Assembly: GCA_947053545.1 (NCBI GenBank) | Contig: CAMRSY010000006.1 | Location: forward strand, 1-64,000 | Length of the DNA: 64,000 bases | Source: an uncultured Clostridia bacterium | GTDB taxonomy: Bacteria > Bacillota > Clostridia > Christensenellales > Borkfalkiaceae | Direction of reading: 5' to 3' | In this document: positions 42,781 through 49,280 of the stretch, piece after piece | Numbering within the stretch: position 1 is the stretch's first letter | Layout of the letters: every line of letters begins with the position of its first letter | The notes under the pieces: generated by a model | What the model was told of the DNA's origin: nothing | The model's input: only the letters and a program-made list of their open reading frames with translations | The model's database searches: none | Translations under genes and position numbers: made by a program

Positions 42781-44187
42781 ATGGAAAAGAACAGGGAATA
42801 CATAGGCGAAGTCCTCTCTCTCGGAACCGAGGGGGAGGGCATTATAAAAATAGGGGAAGAAACGGCGTTCGTGCCCTTTTGCGCGGTTGGCGAAAGGGTT
42901 TCGTTTAAGGCGCTTAAAGTTAACGGTAAAACCGCATACGGCAAGCTTACCGAAGTGCATACTGTTTCGTCCGAAAGGGAAACGCCCGAATGCCCGCATT
43001 ACGGAAAGTGCGGCGGCTGCCAGTTGCAGCATATTTCCTATACCGAACAGTTAAATTTCAAAAGGCGGCTTGTACATAACTGTCTTCAAAAAATAGGCGG
43101 GTTGCGGGCGGACGTGTTGCCAACCGTGGCAAGCCCTTTGCAATACGGTTACAGAAACAAGCTGGCTTTACCTGTCGGCACCGACGAAAACGGAAACACG
43201 GTCTTGGGTTTTTTTGCGCCGCGGTCGCACAGAATTGTGCCGGTTAAATCGTGCGCGTTACAGTCGCAATGGTCGGGCGCCGTAATTTCCGCCCTTATTT
43301 CTTTTATGGAAGAAAGCGGATTAAAGGGATATGACGAGGGGGCGCGCGTCGGCGATATCAGACACCTGGTCGTAAGAGAAACAGACAATAATTTTATAGT
43401 TACGGTTGTTGCAACCGGACGGATATCTGTTAACGGATTTGCCGACAAGTTAGAAAAAATCTTTAAAAATTTTACTCTCTGGCTAAACGTAAACCGCGGT
43501 ACGGGTAATGCCGTTTTCGGCAAAGAGTGGCATATATGCCGCGGTGAAGGCTATTTTACGGGCGAAGATTGCAATATTAAATTCAAAGCGGGCGCGCAAA
43601 CGTTTTTGCAGGTAAACGACGGTGTTCGTAAACTTTTATACGGCGAAATAGTTGCGGCGGCAGGGGACGAAAACACCGTTGCTATTGATTTGTACAGCGG
43701 CGGCGGTATGCTTACGGCAATGCTTGCAAAGGCGTGCCGCGCGGCGTACGGAATAGAAATTGTTCCGGAAGCGGTTGAGTGCGCCAACCGTCTTAAAACT
43801 CTTAACGGACTTAACGAAAAAATGTTTAACTACTGCGGGGCGGTGGAGGACAGATTGCCTGAGGTGCTTGCAAAAACCGCAGGCTATAAGCGCGTTATAG
43901 TATGCGACCCGCCTCGAAAGGGCATAGAGCGTTCGGTTATAAAGGCAATACTAGAAAGCGGAGCGGACAAGCTGGTGCTGGTGTCGTGTAATCCCGCAAC
44001 GCTTGCGCGCGATTTGGGGCTTCTGTGTGGGTGCCTGACCGAGAGTGAAAACAAACTTGTCAAAAACCCCGAATACTTAGAATGCGGTATGAAAAATTAT
44101 TATAAAATCGAGCGGATAACTCCTTTCGATATGTTTCCGCAAACTAAACACGTGGAGACGTTGGTCGTTCTTTCGAAAGTAAATTAA
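42781..44187 (+). CDS. rlmD: 23S rRNA (uracil-5-)-methyltransferase RlmD/RlmCD-type
   Basis: A TrmA/RumA-family SAM methyltransferase of 468 residues. An N-terminal TRAM domain (GEVLSLGTEGEGIIKI) and the [4Fe-4S] cysteines CPHYGKCGGCQLQH are followed by the Rossmann core (IDLYSGGGMLTAMLA), the catalytic-loop DPPRKGIE and the nucleophile Cys in LVSCNPATLARD. Firmicutes homologues modify U747 and U1939; which site here is unknown. No ribosome-binding site is evident. Confidence 0.93.
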   Translation: MEKNREYIGEVLSLGTEGEGIIKIGEETAFVPFCAVGERVSFKALKVNGKTAYGKLTEVHTVSSERETPECPHYGKCGGCQLQHISYTEQLNFKRRLVHNCLQKIGGLRADVLPTVASPLQYGYRNKLALPVGTDENGNTVLGFFAPRSHRIVPVKSCALQSQWSGAVISALISFMEESGLKGYDEGARVGDIRHLVVRETDNNFIVTVVATGRISVNGFADKLEKIFKNFTLWLNVNRGTGNAVFGKEWHICRGEGYFTGEDCNIKFKAGAQTFLQVNDGVRKLLYGEIVAAAGDENTVAIDLYSGGGMLTAMLAKACRAAYGIEIVPEAVECANRLKTLNGLNEKMFNYCGAVEDRLPEVLAKTAGYKRVIVCDPPRKGIERSVIKAILESGADKLVLVSCNPATLARDLGLLCGCLTESENKLVKNPEYLECGMKNYYKIERITPFDMFPQTKHVETLVVLSKVN

Positions 44188-44225
44188 GCCGTTATTGTTG
44201 CGCCGGTATAAATTATACGCCGTTG

Positions 44226-44244
44226 CCCATACTGACAGTATGGG
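44226..44244 (+). repeat. Perfect inverted repeat enclosing a start codon
   Basis: CCCATACT and AGTATGGG flank GAC and contain the ATG of the 54-codon gene at 44240. In mRNA it would form an 8-bp hairpin that hides the start codon. Confidence 0.5.
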
Positions 44245-44404
44245 AAAAAATAACAGCAAAAAAATTATTAACGAGGTTTTCGAAGGTGCAATCAGCGCCA
44301 ACGAGTGTACGGGTGCATTGCAAAAAATTTCGGTTGACCCGAAAGAAGTGGCGCGCTTTCATGCCGAATATACCGGTGAAAAAAAGAGCGAAGTAAACAA
44401 ATAA
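44240..44404 (+). CDS. Small basic protein of unknown function
   Basis: 54 residues, MGKNNSKKIINEVFEGAISA..., rich in Lys/Glu, no membrane span. It lies between rlmD and a strong terminator in the same direction. No ribosome-binding site is visible; the ATG is inside an 8-bp hairpin. A GTG/TTG start further up would extend it by 15 residues of unlikely composition (MLRRYKLYAVAHTDS). Modest coding evidence: steady lysine/glutamate-rich composition and position before the terminator. Confidence 0.5.
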   Translation: MGKNNSKKIINEVFEGAISANECTGALQKISVDPKEVARFHAEYTGEKKSEVNK

Positions 44405-44407
44405 TTA

Positions 44408-44446
44408 AAATCTCCCCCGGCTTAAATTTTAAGCCGGGGGAGATTT
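44408..44446. terminator. Bidirectional terminator
   Basis: A 19-bp perfect stem (44408-44426 with 44428-44446) flanked by A and T tracts, between convergent genes. Confidence 0.85.
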
Positions 44447-44483
44447 ATTTAAATTTGCGTTTAAAAAACGATAAATTTTAATT

Positions 44484-45110
44484 TCAGTCTGTGTTAATTA
44501 AACCGTGTCTTATAAAATAACTTAACTTTCCTTTCGATTTTGGTTTGCCGTTTTCGACGTATATGTATTTTTTTGTGCGTTTTTGAATTTTATCGTATAG
44601 TATTACACTGTCAATGTCGCCTTGTTGCGCCGCTTTAAAATAATAACCGCAAATAAACCTTTTAACAAGCCGTACGGCGTTTGCGCAAACCGACGGGTAC
44701 CTGCTTACGGGTGCAAGGTCGAATTGCACGTATTCGCCTCCGTTTTCGCGCATAACGGAAATTTTATCCCCTGCCAGCGAAAGGTCGAAAGCAACGTGGC
44801 CCTTTACATTCAGTATGTTTTTTCGGGCATAAAAGCCTTCCGCTATATATTTATGCATAAGCTCGGCGTATTTCCGCCGTAAAATTATTTCCCACGTCAA
44901 AATGCCGATAAAATATACTGCAAGTAATGCAATTAATATATAAAATAATATTTCCGACCAACTTGCTCTGCCTTTGGCGGTAGCCGTTCCCCAAATTGCT
45001 ATGGCGGTTGCGGCTACTGTAACAACGCACATCATTATGTTTGTGGCAAACGTGGTGCGCTGCAATTTTTTAAAAGCCGACTGAGCTTCGCGTGAGGATA
45101 AATCTATCAT
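44484..45110 (-). CDS. Paralogous membrane protein 2
   Basis: 208 residues: two hydrophobic helices (about 20-45 and 55-75), a basic loop, then a ~130-residue soluble domain. It shares a scaffold with the upstream gene: FDLAPVSRYPSVCANAVRLVKRFICGYY aligns by eye with FDLTPFKTLPSVYATAGANLLKFLRAYY, and both end in K..YFI+.GL. The two overlap by 4 bases and likely arose by tandem duplication. Function unknown. Confidence 0.75.
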   Translation of the reverse strand: MIDLSSREAQSAFKKLQRTTFATNIMMCVVTVAATAIAIWGTATAKGRASWSEILFYILIALLAVYFIGILTWEIILRRKYAELMHKYIAEGFYARKNILNVKGHVAFDLSLAGDKISVMRENGGEYVQFDLAPVSRYPSVCANAVRLVKRFICGYYFKAAQQGDIDSVILYDKIQKRTKKYIYVENGKPKSKGKLSYFIRHGLINTD

Positions 45111-45787
45111 TTTACCAGTCCTTTTTTTATAAAATAATCGGTCTTAAGAATTTTATCGTCGGGTTCACGGTCTGAAAATATTTCAAAAACAACCGGCGCC
45201 TTTTCCATATTATCCGTAATCGTTACGCGGGCGTTTTTGTTTTCTTTACCGTGCAAACTGTAATAGGCGCGTAAAAACTTCAACAGATTTGCGCCTGCGG
45301 TTGCGTATACGGAAGGAAGAGTTTTAAAAGGTGTTAAATCAAATTCTGTTTTTGCGCCCGTTTCGCCTAATTTTAATTCGGATTGGCTTTTTGCGGGGGA
45401 AATAACTATTTCGCCCGTATAGTTTTTGCGCGTCAACGTAAGAATATTGCCCGAATAGTCGGCAATTAATTCTATGTGCTCGCCGCGTTTAAGCATTTCT
45501 TCGCGTGAAAGCAAGCCTTCTGCCATTATCTTGCAAAAGCGGTATTTTAACTTTCTGCCGGCGGGTAGGGTGATGGCGAATAATGAAACCAAATAAGCGC
45601 ATAGCAGCACGCCCCAAAGGCACAGTCCCCCCGCAAACAGTCCAAAATTGCTTTCGGCATACTGCGAGCATACGGCAAGTATAACTGCGGTTATAAAAAG
45701 AAAAGTTAAAAACGCGGTGTTAATTCCGTTGCATATTTTTTTATGCTGTATTGCCGCAAGCGTTTCGGTATCGTTGAACGTAACCAT
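45107..45787 (-). CDS. Paralogous membrane protein 1
   Basis: 226 residues with two hydrophobic helices near the N-terminus (about 22-45 and 52-75) and a C-terminal soluble domain. It is the promoter-proximal member of the tandem pair with the gene at 44484-45110. It appears leaderless: TTGACA-17-TATTAT ends 6 bases before the ATG, with no ribosome-binding site. Function unknown. Confidence 0.78.
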   Translation of the reverse strand: MVTFNDTETLAAIQHKKICNGINTAFLTFLFITAVILAVCSQYAESNFGLFAGGLCLWGVLLCAYLVSLFAITLPAGRKLKYRFCKIMAEGLLSREEMLKRGEHIELIADYSGNILTLTRKNYTGEIVISPAKSQSELKLGETGAKTEFDLTPFKTLPSVYATAGANLLKFLRAYYSLHGKENKNARVTITDNMEKAPVVFEIFSDREPDDKILKTDYFIKKGLVK

Positions 45788-45793
45788 AAATTA

Positions 45794-45822
45794 ATAATAA
45801 AGCTATTTACCGTTGCTGTCAA
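45794..45822 (-). promoter_or_regulatory. Leaderless promoter of the paralogous membrane pair
   Basis: On the minus strand TTGACA (45822-45817), 17 bases, TATTAT (45799-45794), then 6 bases to the ATG at 45787. Confidence 0.8.
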
Positions 45823-45846
45823 GGGAATATAAAAACGCGTAAAAAA

Positions 45847-45877
45847 ACAGACGGAACGTCGCGGACACACCGTCTGT
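45847..45877 (-). terminator. Terminator of the 31-codon peptide gene
   Basis: ACAGACGG (45847-45854) pairs with CCGTCTGT (45870-45877). Read on the minus strand it is followed by a T-tract. Confidence 0.75.
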
Positions 45878-45913
45878 CTTTATTTTCTTTTTAGTTTTAA
45901 ATATCATTTGTAT

Positions 45914-46009
45914 TTATCTGCCGCAATCGAGAACAACGTAGGAAAGAGCGTTTATGCCCAGCTCCTCGTCTTGCTCTTGCAGATAGTTTAACTTATCGTA
46001 TATAAACAT
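45914..46009 (-). CDS. 31-residue peptide with a near-perfect ribosome-binding site
   Basis: The peptide begins MFIYDKLNYLQEQDEELG and ends in LDCGR; it is acidic, with one cysteine, no signal peptide and no membrane span. AGGAGGTA (46022-46015) lies 5 bases upstream of the ATG at 46009. A longer in-frame reading from 46129 would begin upstream of the promoter (46123-46095) and so outside the transcript, supporting the short form. A promoter, a ~79-base leader and a terminator make a complete ~240-base unit. Function unknown; signalling peptide, small regulator or RiPP precursor are possibilities, but no processing genes are adjacent. Confidence 0.65.
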   Translation of the reverse strand: MFIYDKLNYLQEQDEELGINALSYVVLDCGR

Positions 46010-46094
46010 ATTCTTACCTCCTGTAAGCAACGCGCATATTGTCGCGTATGTGATTTCTTTAAGTTTACCGTCGGTCGTATCCGATTTCGCAAGC

Positions 46095-46123
46095 AGTATA
46101 TCACCAAACAAAATGTCAGTCAA
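46095..46123 (-). promoter_or_regulatory. Promoter of the 31-codon peptide gene
   Basis: On the minus strand TTGACT (46123-46118) and TATACT (46100-46095) have a 17-base spacer. The 5' leader would be about 79 bases. Confidence 0.75.
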
Positions 46124-46129
46124 TAACAT

Positions 46130-46326
46130 TTTTAAAAAATTTAAAAAATTCAGATCTGTTAGTTTGTAACATATTTATATGAAAATAAGTATAAAGTATG
46201 TTATTTTTTCTGGTAAAATTTATAAGAGTGTTGAAAATTTTCATAATTTACAAAAAAGTTTAAAAGTTAACAATTTGCCGCCTGTCCCTTATGAAACACT
46301 TTAAATAATATTGACAAGCGTTAACA
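46130..46326. other. AT-rich intergenic stretch
   Basis: No open frame or RNA element is recognised. It lies between the peptide promoter and the hairpin after the M23 gene. Confidence 0.5.
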
Positions 46327-46359
46327 AAAGCAGCGCCGTATAAATTTCGGCGCTGCTTT
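46327..46359. terminator. Terminator hairpin after the M23 peptidase gene
   Basis: A 12-bp perfect stem (46327-46338 with 46348-46359). On the minus strand, T's follow the stem. Confidence 0.75.
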
Positions 46360-46416
46360 ACGTTGGGTAACGAAATAGGGGGGGATATTTCGTTACGGGT
46401 GAACTGCAGTAAGTTT

Positions 46417-47046
46417 TTATTTGTCGGCAATGTCTAAAAATTCGGCGGGATTTATAAGTTTACCGTTCCTTTCAACTTCGAAATGAAGGTGGGGGCCCTG
46501 TTTATATTCCGAACCGGTAGCTTCGGCAATCGTACCTATCTGTTCGCCGCGTTTAACCTTATCGCCTTTTTTCAAACCTTCTCTTGCGGTTACAAACATA
46601 TATCTCGTTTTAATATTGCCTTCGTGCGCAATGGTAATAACGGTTGCGTCAAGTTTGTCGTCTACCGTAACGCTTTCAACCGTACCGTCAAGGCAAGCAA
46701 CTACTTTGTCGCCCACTTTTCCGGCAAGGTCAACCGCTTCGTGGAAGTGCCAGGCGCCCATCAGCGATTCGTCTTTATGAAAGTCGTAATCTTTAATTAC
46801 GTCAAAAGTGGTTACGGGGTGCAAAGCCGAATTGTCGGTATCCGTAGGTTTGTTGGGTTCGTCGGGCTCGCCGGGTTTATCGGGATTGTTCACGTCGCCG
46901 CTGTCAATGGAAATCTGGGGTTTAAACCAGTCGTTTACCGCGCACACCGTGATAACCGTAACCGCAGCAATAAGCAGTATGCACGCCGCCAAAATGAGAT
47001 ATCTTATCAATAATTTTCTCTTAGGTGTCTTTTTCTGTTCGCTCAT
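46417..47046 (-). CDS. spoIIQ: M23-family membrane peptidase, SpoIIQ-like
   Basis: 209 residues. One N-terminal membrane helix (~14-36, short basic cytosolic end) and a proline/aspartate-rich linker lead to a LytM/M23 domain. Zinc ligands are in WHFHEAVDLAG (HxxxD) and GPHLHFEV. Clostridial SpoIIQ keeps these ligands; it sits in the forespore membrane and pairs with SpoIIIAH during engulfment. A sequence matching the sigma-F consensus lies upstream (47125-47096), as for Bacillus spoIIQ. AAAGGAGC precedes the ATG. A general M23 cell-wall protein remains possible. Confidence 0.75.
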   Translation of the reverse strand: MSEQKKTPKRKLLIRYLILAACILLIAAVTVITVCAVNDWFKPQISIDSGDVNNPDKPGEPDEPNKPTDTDNSALHPVTTFDVIKDYDFHKDESLMGAWHFHEAVDLAGKVGDKVVACLDGTVESVTVDDKLDATVITIAHEGNIKTRYMFVTAREGLKKGDKVKRGEQIGTIAEATGSEYKQGPHLHFEVERNGKLINPAEFLDIADK

Positions 47047-47095
47047 ATTTATTGCTCCTTTTAATTTTTTTGTTGTTTTGCCTGAGCTTCTGGTC

Positions 47096-47125
47096 GATTA
47101 TTGCCGACCGGTGAAAAACTTATAC
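47096..47125 (-). promoter_or_regulatory. Candidate sigma-F promoter of the SpoIIQ-like gene
   Basis: On the minus strand GTATA, 15 bases, then GGCAATAATC, against the Bacillus consensus GywTA-N15-GGnrAnAnTw; only the last position differs. It starts about 50 bases before the gene. Confidence 0.6.
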
Positions 47126-47143
47126 CAACCTTGTAAAATTTTT

Positions 47144-47578
47144 TCAGTACCCGCCGAAAATTATGGGAGAAGCCACGGTAACGCCCTCTTGTTTAACGCA
47201 TATATGCAGGTTAATTGACGTTCCGTACAGTTCTACCGAGTAAGGCAGGTCGGCTTTGCAGTAGTAGTTGGCGCTGTCGTCCATAGTTTCGGTAAATACT
47301 ATTTCACCGTTTACGCTCTTTAAAAATTCGTCAACATCCAGCGAATTAAAGAGGGAGCTTTCTCCGCAGACTCCGTTAAGCGCAAGGCGCGTTATTCCCG
47401 CTTCTGCGGCGGTGCAGGTAACCACCTTGCAGTTTTTCGACGTGTCGCCTACGTAAAACGTATAGCTTTCGCCGCCTTTAAAGGCAAGCCTGTCCGGCAG
47501 GGCGGCAAGCAAAACAAACAGTGCAAGCGCCGCAAATGCGGTAAACGTTAAAACGGCAACGCCTTTTATTTTGCGCAT
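47144..47578 (-). CDS. Exported protein of unknown function (possibly YwmB-like)
   Basis: 144 residues. MRKIKGVAVLTFTAFAALALF is a signal peptide or N-terminal anchor, followed by a compact cysteine-containing domain (four cysteines) ending VASPIIFGGY. The C-terminus recalls YwmB/DUF1779 proteins, which in Bacillus are encoded near spoIID and spoIIQ; this is weak. The ATG at 47578 is preceded by a hairpin ending in six T that directly abut it, while an upstream TTG extension would run through the hairpin. It is the gene just upstream of the SpoIIQ-like gene. Confidence 0.6.
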   Translation of the reverse strand: MRKIKGVAVLTFTAFAALALFVLLAALPDRLAFKGGESYTFYVGDTSKNCKVVTCTAAEAGITRLALNGVCGESSLFNSLDVDEFLKSVNGEIVFTETMDDSANYYCKADLPYSVELYGTSINLHICVKQEGVTVASPIIFGGY

Positions 47579-47610
47579 AAAAAAGCCCCCCTGTATTTTT
47601 ACAGAGGGGG
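47579..47610 (-). terminator. Terminator-like hairpin abutting an ATG
   Basis: Two 5-bp stem segments around a bulged A (47610-47600 with 47595-47585), 4-base loop, then six T that end at the start codon at 47578. It could end corA-fmdB transcription or attenuate the next gene. Confidence 0.65.
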
Positions 47611-47758
47611 TTATTGCCTGCCGCGGCAAAATTTATTCAATTATTTTATTTTTTTGTTTATTCGGTCTGCTGAACTGTAATAATTGACGCCTGCCGTTAA
47701 AATTCAGACAATACTTTATACGGTTAAGCGTAGACAATGAAAGTGCGGTACAAACGGT

Positions 47759-47956
47759 TCAGCGGCAGCCGCCGCACGTTTTACAGTTGCCGCTGCACTT
47801 TTTATGTTGTTTGCCCGTAGACGAAAACATTTCGCCGCAGTACAGCCTTTCGGCGTTGTTACCGCATTCGGGGCAGGCAACCGCGTCGTCAAATTTTTTA
47901 ACGAGTTCGTCAAATTTTTTGCCGCAAATAGGGCAGATATACTGTAAAATCGGCAT
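47759..47956 (-). CDS. FmdB-type zinc-ribbon protein
   Basis: 65 residues. MPILQYICPICGKKFDEL opens with the FmdB signature, and CPECG supplies the second half of the zinc ribbon (residues ~8-37). The tail is cysteine-rich (CSGNCKTCGGCR) and could bind a further metal. Such proteins are annotated as FmdB regulators, but their role is poorly known. The ATG overlaps the corA stop by one base, so it is coupled to the magnesium transporter. Confidence 0.8.
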   Translation of the reverse strand: MPILQYICPICGKKFDELVKKFDDAVACPECGNNAERLYCGEMFSSTGKQHKKCSGNCKTCGGCR

Positions 47957-48957
47957 TATTTTTTCTTCCTGTTTCGCTTTTGCCGCTTTGTTTTGCGCGC
48001 CGCAGTGCGTGAAAGCGCGTTTGTTTTTAGCATTATTATCGCTACCGCCGCGGTTATAGCCAAAGTTCCGGCTATTACAACCCAAAACCAAAGCTGCGAA
48101 GTTTCGCCGTTAAACGCCTGAAACGGTACCGGCATATTCATACCCCAAAATCCCGCAATCATAGTGGGAATGGCAAGCAAAATGGTAATTATGGTCAGTT
48201 TTTTCATCGAGTCGTTGGCGTTGTTCGATATAACCGAACCGTATGCGTCCATCGAAACCGATAACGTGTCTTTGTATATTTTACACATTTCAATCGCCTG
48301 ATTGCATTCGATAACAAGGTCGTCGTATGCGTCCTGATAATCTTCGCTTTTAATAACGGCCTCGGCTTTGGCAAGTTTTTCGTGCACTTTGGCGTTGGAA
48401 TTTAACGACGTGGAAAAATAGACAAGCGAGTTTTCCAGTTCCAAAAGTTGTAAAATATCGTCGTTTTTCAATTTGCTGCCAAGCTCTGCCTGAACGCGTT
48501 GGCTGCGCCTGTCAATCTGTTTAAGGCAGTACAAAAAGCGTTTTGCGTTACCCATTAAGAAACTTAATATAAACTGTACCGGTCTGTCGCATTTAACTTT
48601 GGTGCGCCCCGTAATAAAGTCTTTCAAAACGGGATTGCCTTTCAGGCAAACGGTCATTATACAGTTTTTGTTGTAAATAACGGCAAGCGGCAGTGTGGAG
48701 TAAGCGTCGCCCGCGTCGCTTTCTTCTATAACGGGGCAGTCTACGACGAACATCGAGCAGCCTTCGTCAAATTCGGTACGCGCCATTTCCTCTTCGTCGA
48801 GGGCGGCTTTAATCATATCTTCGGGTATGTCTGTCGCCGCGGCGACTTTTTCAACTTCGCCGTCGGTGGGGCTTACCATATCAACCCAGCAAAGGGGTGT
48901 AAATACGTCGCTTTGAGAAAGCGCGGCGCCGTCGCCGTTTACAAAGTACTTAACCAT
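47956..48957 (-). CDS. corA: CorA-family magnesium transporter
   Basis: 333 residues. A long cytosolic alpha/beta and helical domain (1-270) is followed by two membrane helices with the selectivity motif in GFWGMNMPVP between them. CorA forms pentameric Mg2+ (or Co2+/Ni2+) channels. GAGGTGAA (48968-48961) precedes the ATG and lies directly after a terminator-like hairpin in the leader, implying transcriptional attenuation. It is followed in one unit by the FmdB-like gene. Confidence 0.95.
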   Translation of the reverse strand: MVKYFVNGDGAALSQSDVFTPLCWVDMVSPTDGEVEKVAAATDIPEDMIKAALDEEEMARTEFDEGCSMFVVDCPVIEESDAGDAYSTLPLAVIYNKNCIMTVCLKGNPVLKDFITGRTKVKCDRPVQFILSFLMGNAKRFLYCLKQIDRRSQRVQAELGSKLKNDDILQLLELENSLVYFSTSLNSNAKVHEKLAKAEAVIKSEDYQDAYDDLVIECNQAIEMCKIYKDTLSVSMDAYGSVISNNANDSMKKLTIITILLAIPTMIAGFWGMNMPVPFQAFNGETSQLWFWVVIAGTLAITAAVAIIMLKTNALSRTAARKTKRQKRNRKKK

Positions 48958-48974
48958 AATTCACCTCAAAAAAA

Positions 48975-49000
48975 CGTGCGGAAGAAAGCTCCCGCACGTC
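48975..49000 (-). terminator. Terminator-like attenuator in the corA leader
   Basis: On the minus strand ACGTGCGG (49000-48993) pairs with CCGCACGT (48982-48975) and is followed by seven T (48975-48969), directly before the corA ribosome-binding site. Confidence 0.7.
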
Positions 49001-49101
49001 CTTAAAGGTTTAAGTTGCCCTAATTATACGGAAGTTAATTCTTCAATTTAAATTGTATAGATGGATAACCGTCCATAATATTCCCTTAAAAATATTATTC
49101 T
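48975..49101 (-). ncRNA. Structured corA leader, candidate metal-responsive attenuator
   Basis: From the probable start near 49101, the leader can fold into a short ATGGA/TCCAT hairpin, a longer TATAC...GTATA arm closing GAAG/CTTC, and the terminator. CTTCCG upstream could pair with CGGGAG of the terminator's 5' arm, an antiterminator possibility. No known riboswitch class was recognised. Confidence 0.5.
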
Positions 49102-49108
49102 AATATTC

Positions 49109-49137
49109 AGTATAGCGTAAATTAAAAATATTTGCAA
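49109..49137 (-). promoter_or_regulatory. corA promoter
   Basis: On the minus strand TTGCAA (49137-49132) and TATACT (49114-49109), 17 bases apart. Confidence 0.7.
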
Positions 49138-49280
49138 CAAAATAACGCGGTTAAATGCCGTGCGGCTATAAGTTGAAACCGTTTTAAAGTTCATTCCGTT
49201 TTATTATAAGATATTTATTTTTTTATGGTAAAGCTCCGCGCGGAAAGTTTTCCGCGCGGAGTTGTTTATTTTGCGTTTAA
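49138..49280. other. Intergenic stretch between corA promoter and the M1 peptidase gene
   Basis: AT-rich. The only structure seen is the hairpin at 49234-49261. Confidence 0.5.
49234..49261. terminator. Hairpin after the M1 peptidase gene
   Basis: A 13-bp perfect stem (49234-49246 with 49249-49261). T-tracts are poor on both sides, so termination strength is uncertain. Confidence 0.5.

Noticed and set aside
45914..46129. 71-codon version of the peptide gene
   Set aside because: Its start would lie upstream of the promoter (46123-46095), and the near-perfect ribosome-binding site is in front of the internal ATG at 46009.
49234..49261. Rho-independent terminator with certainty after the M1 peptidase
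   Set aside because: The stem is strong but no T-run follows in either direction, so only a hairpin of uncertain role is claimed.
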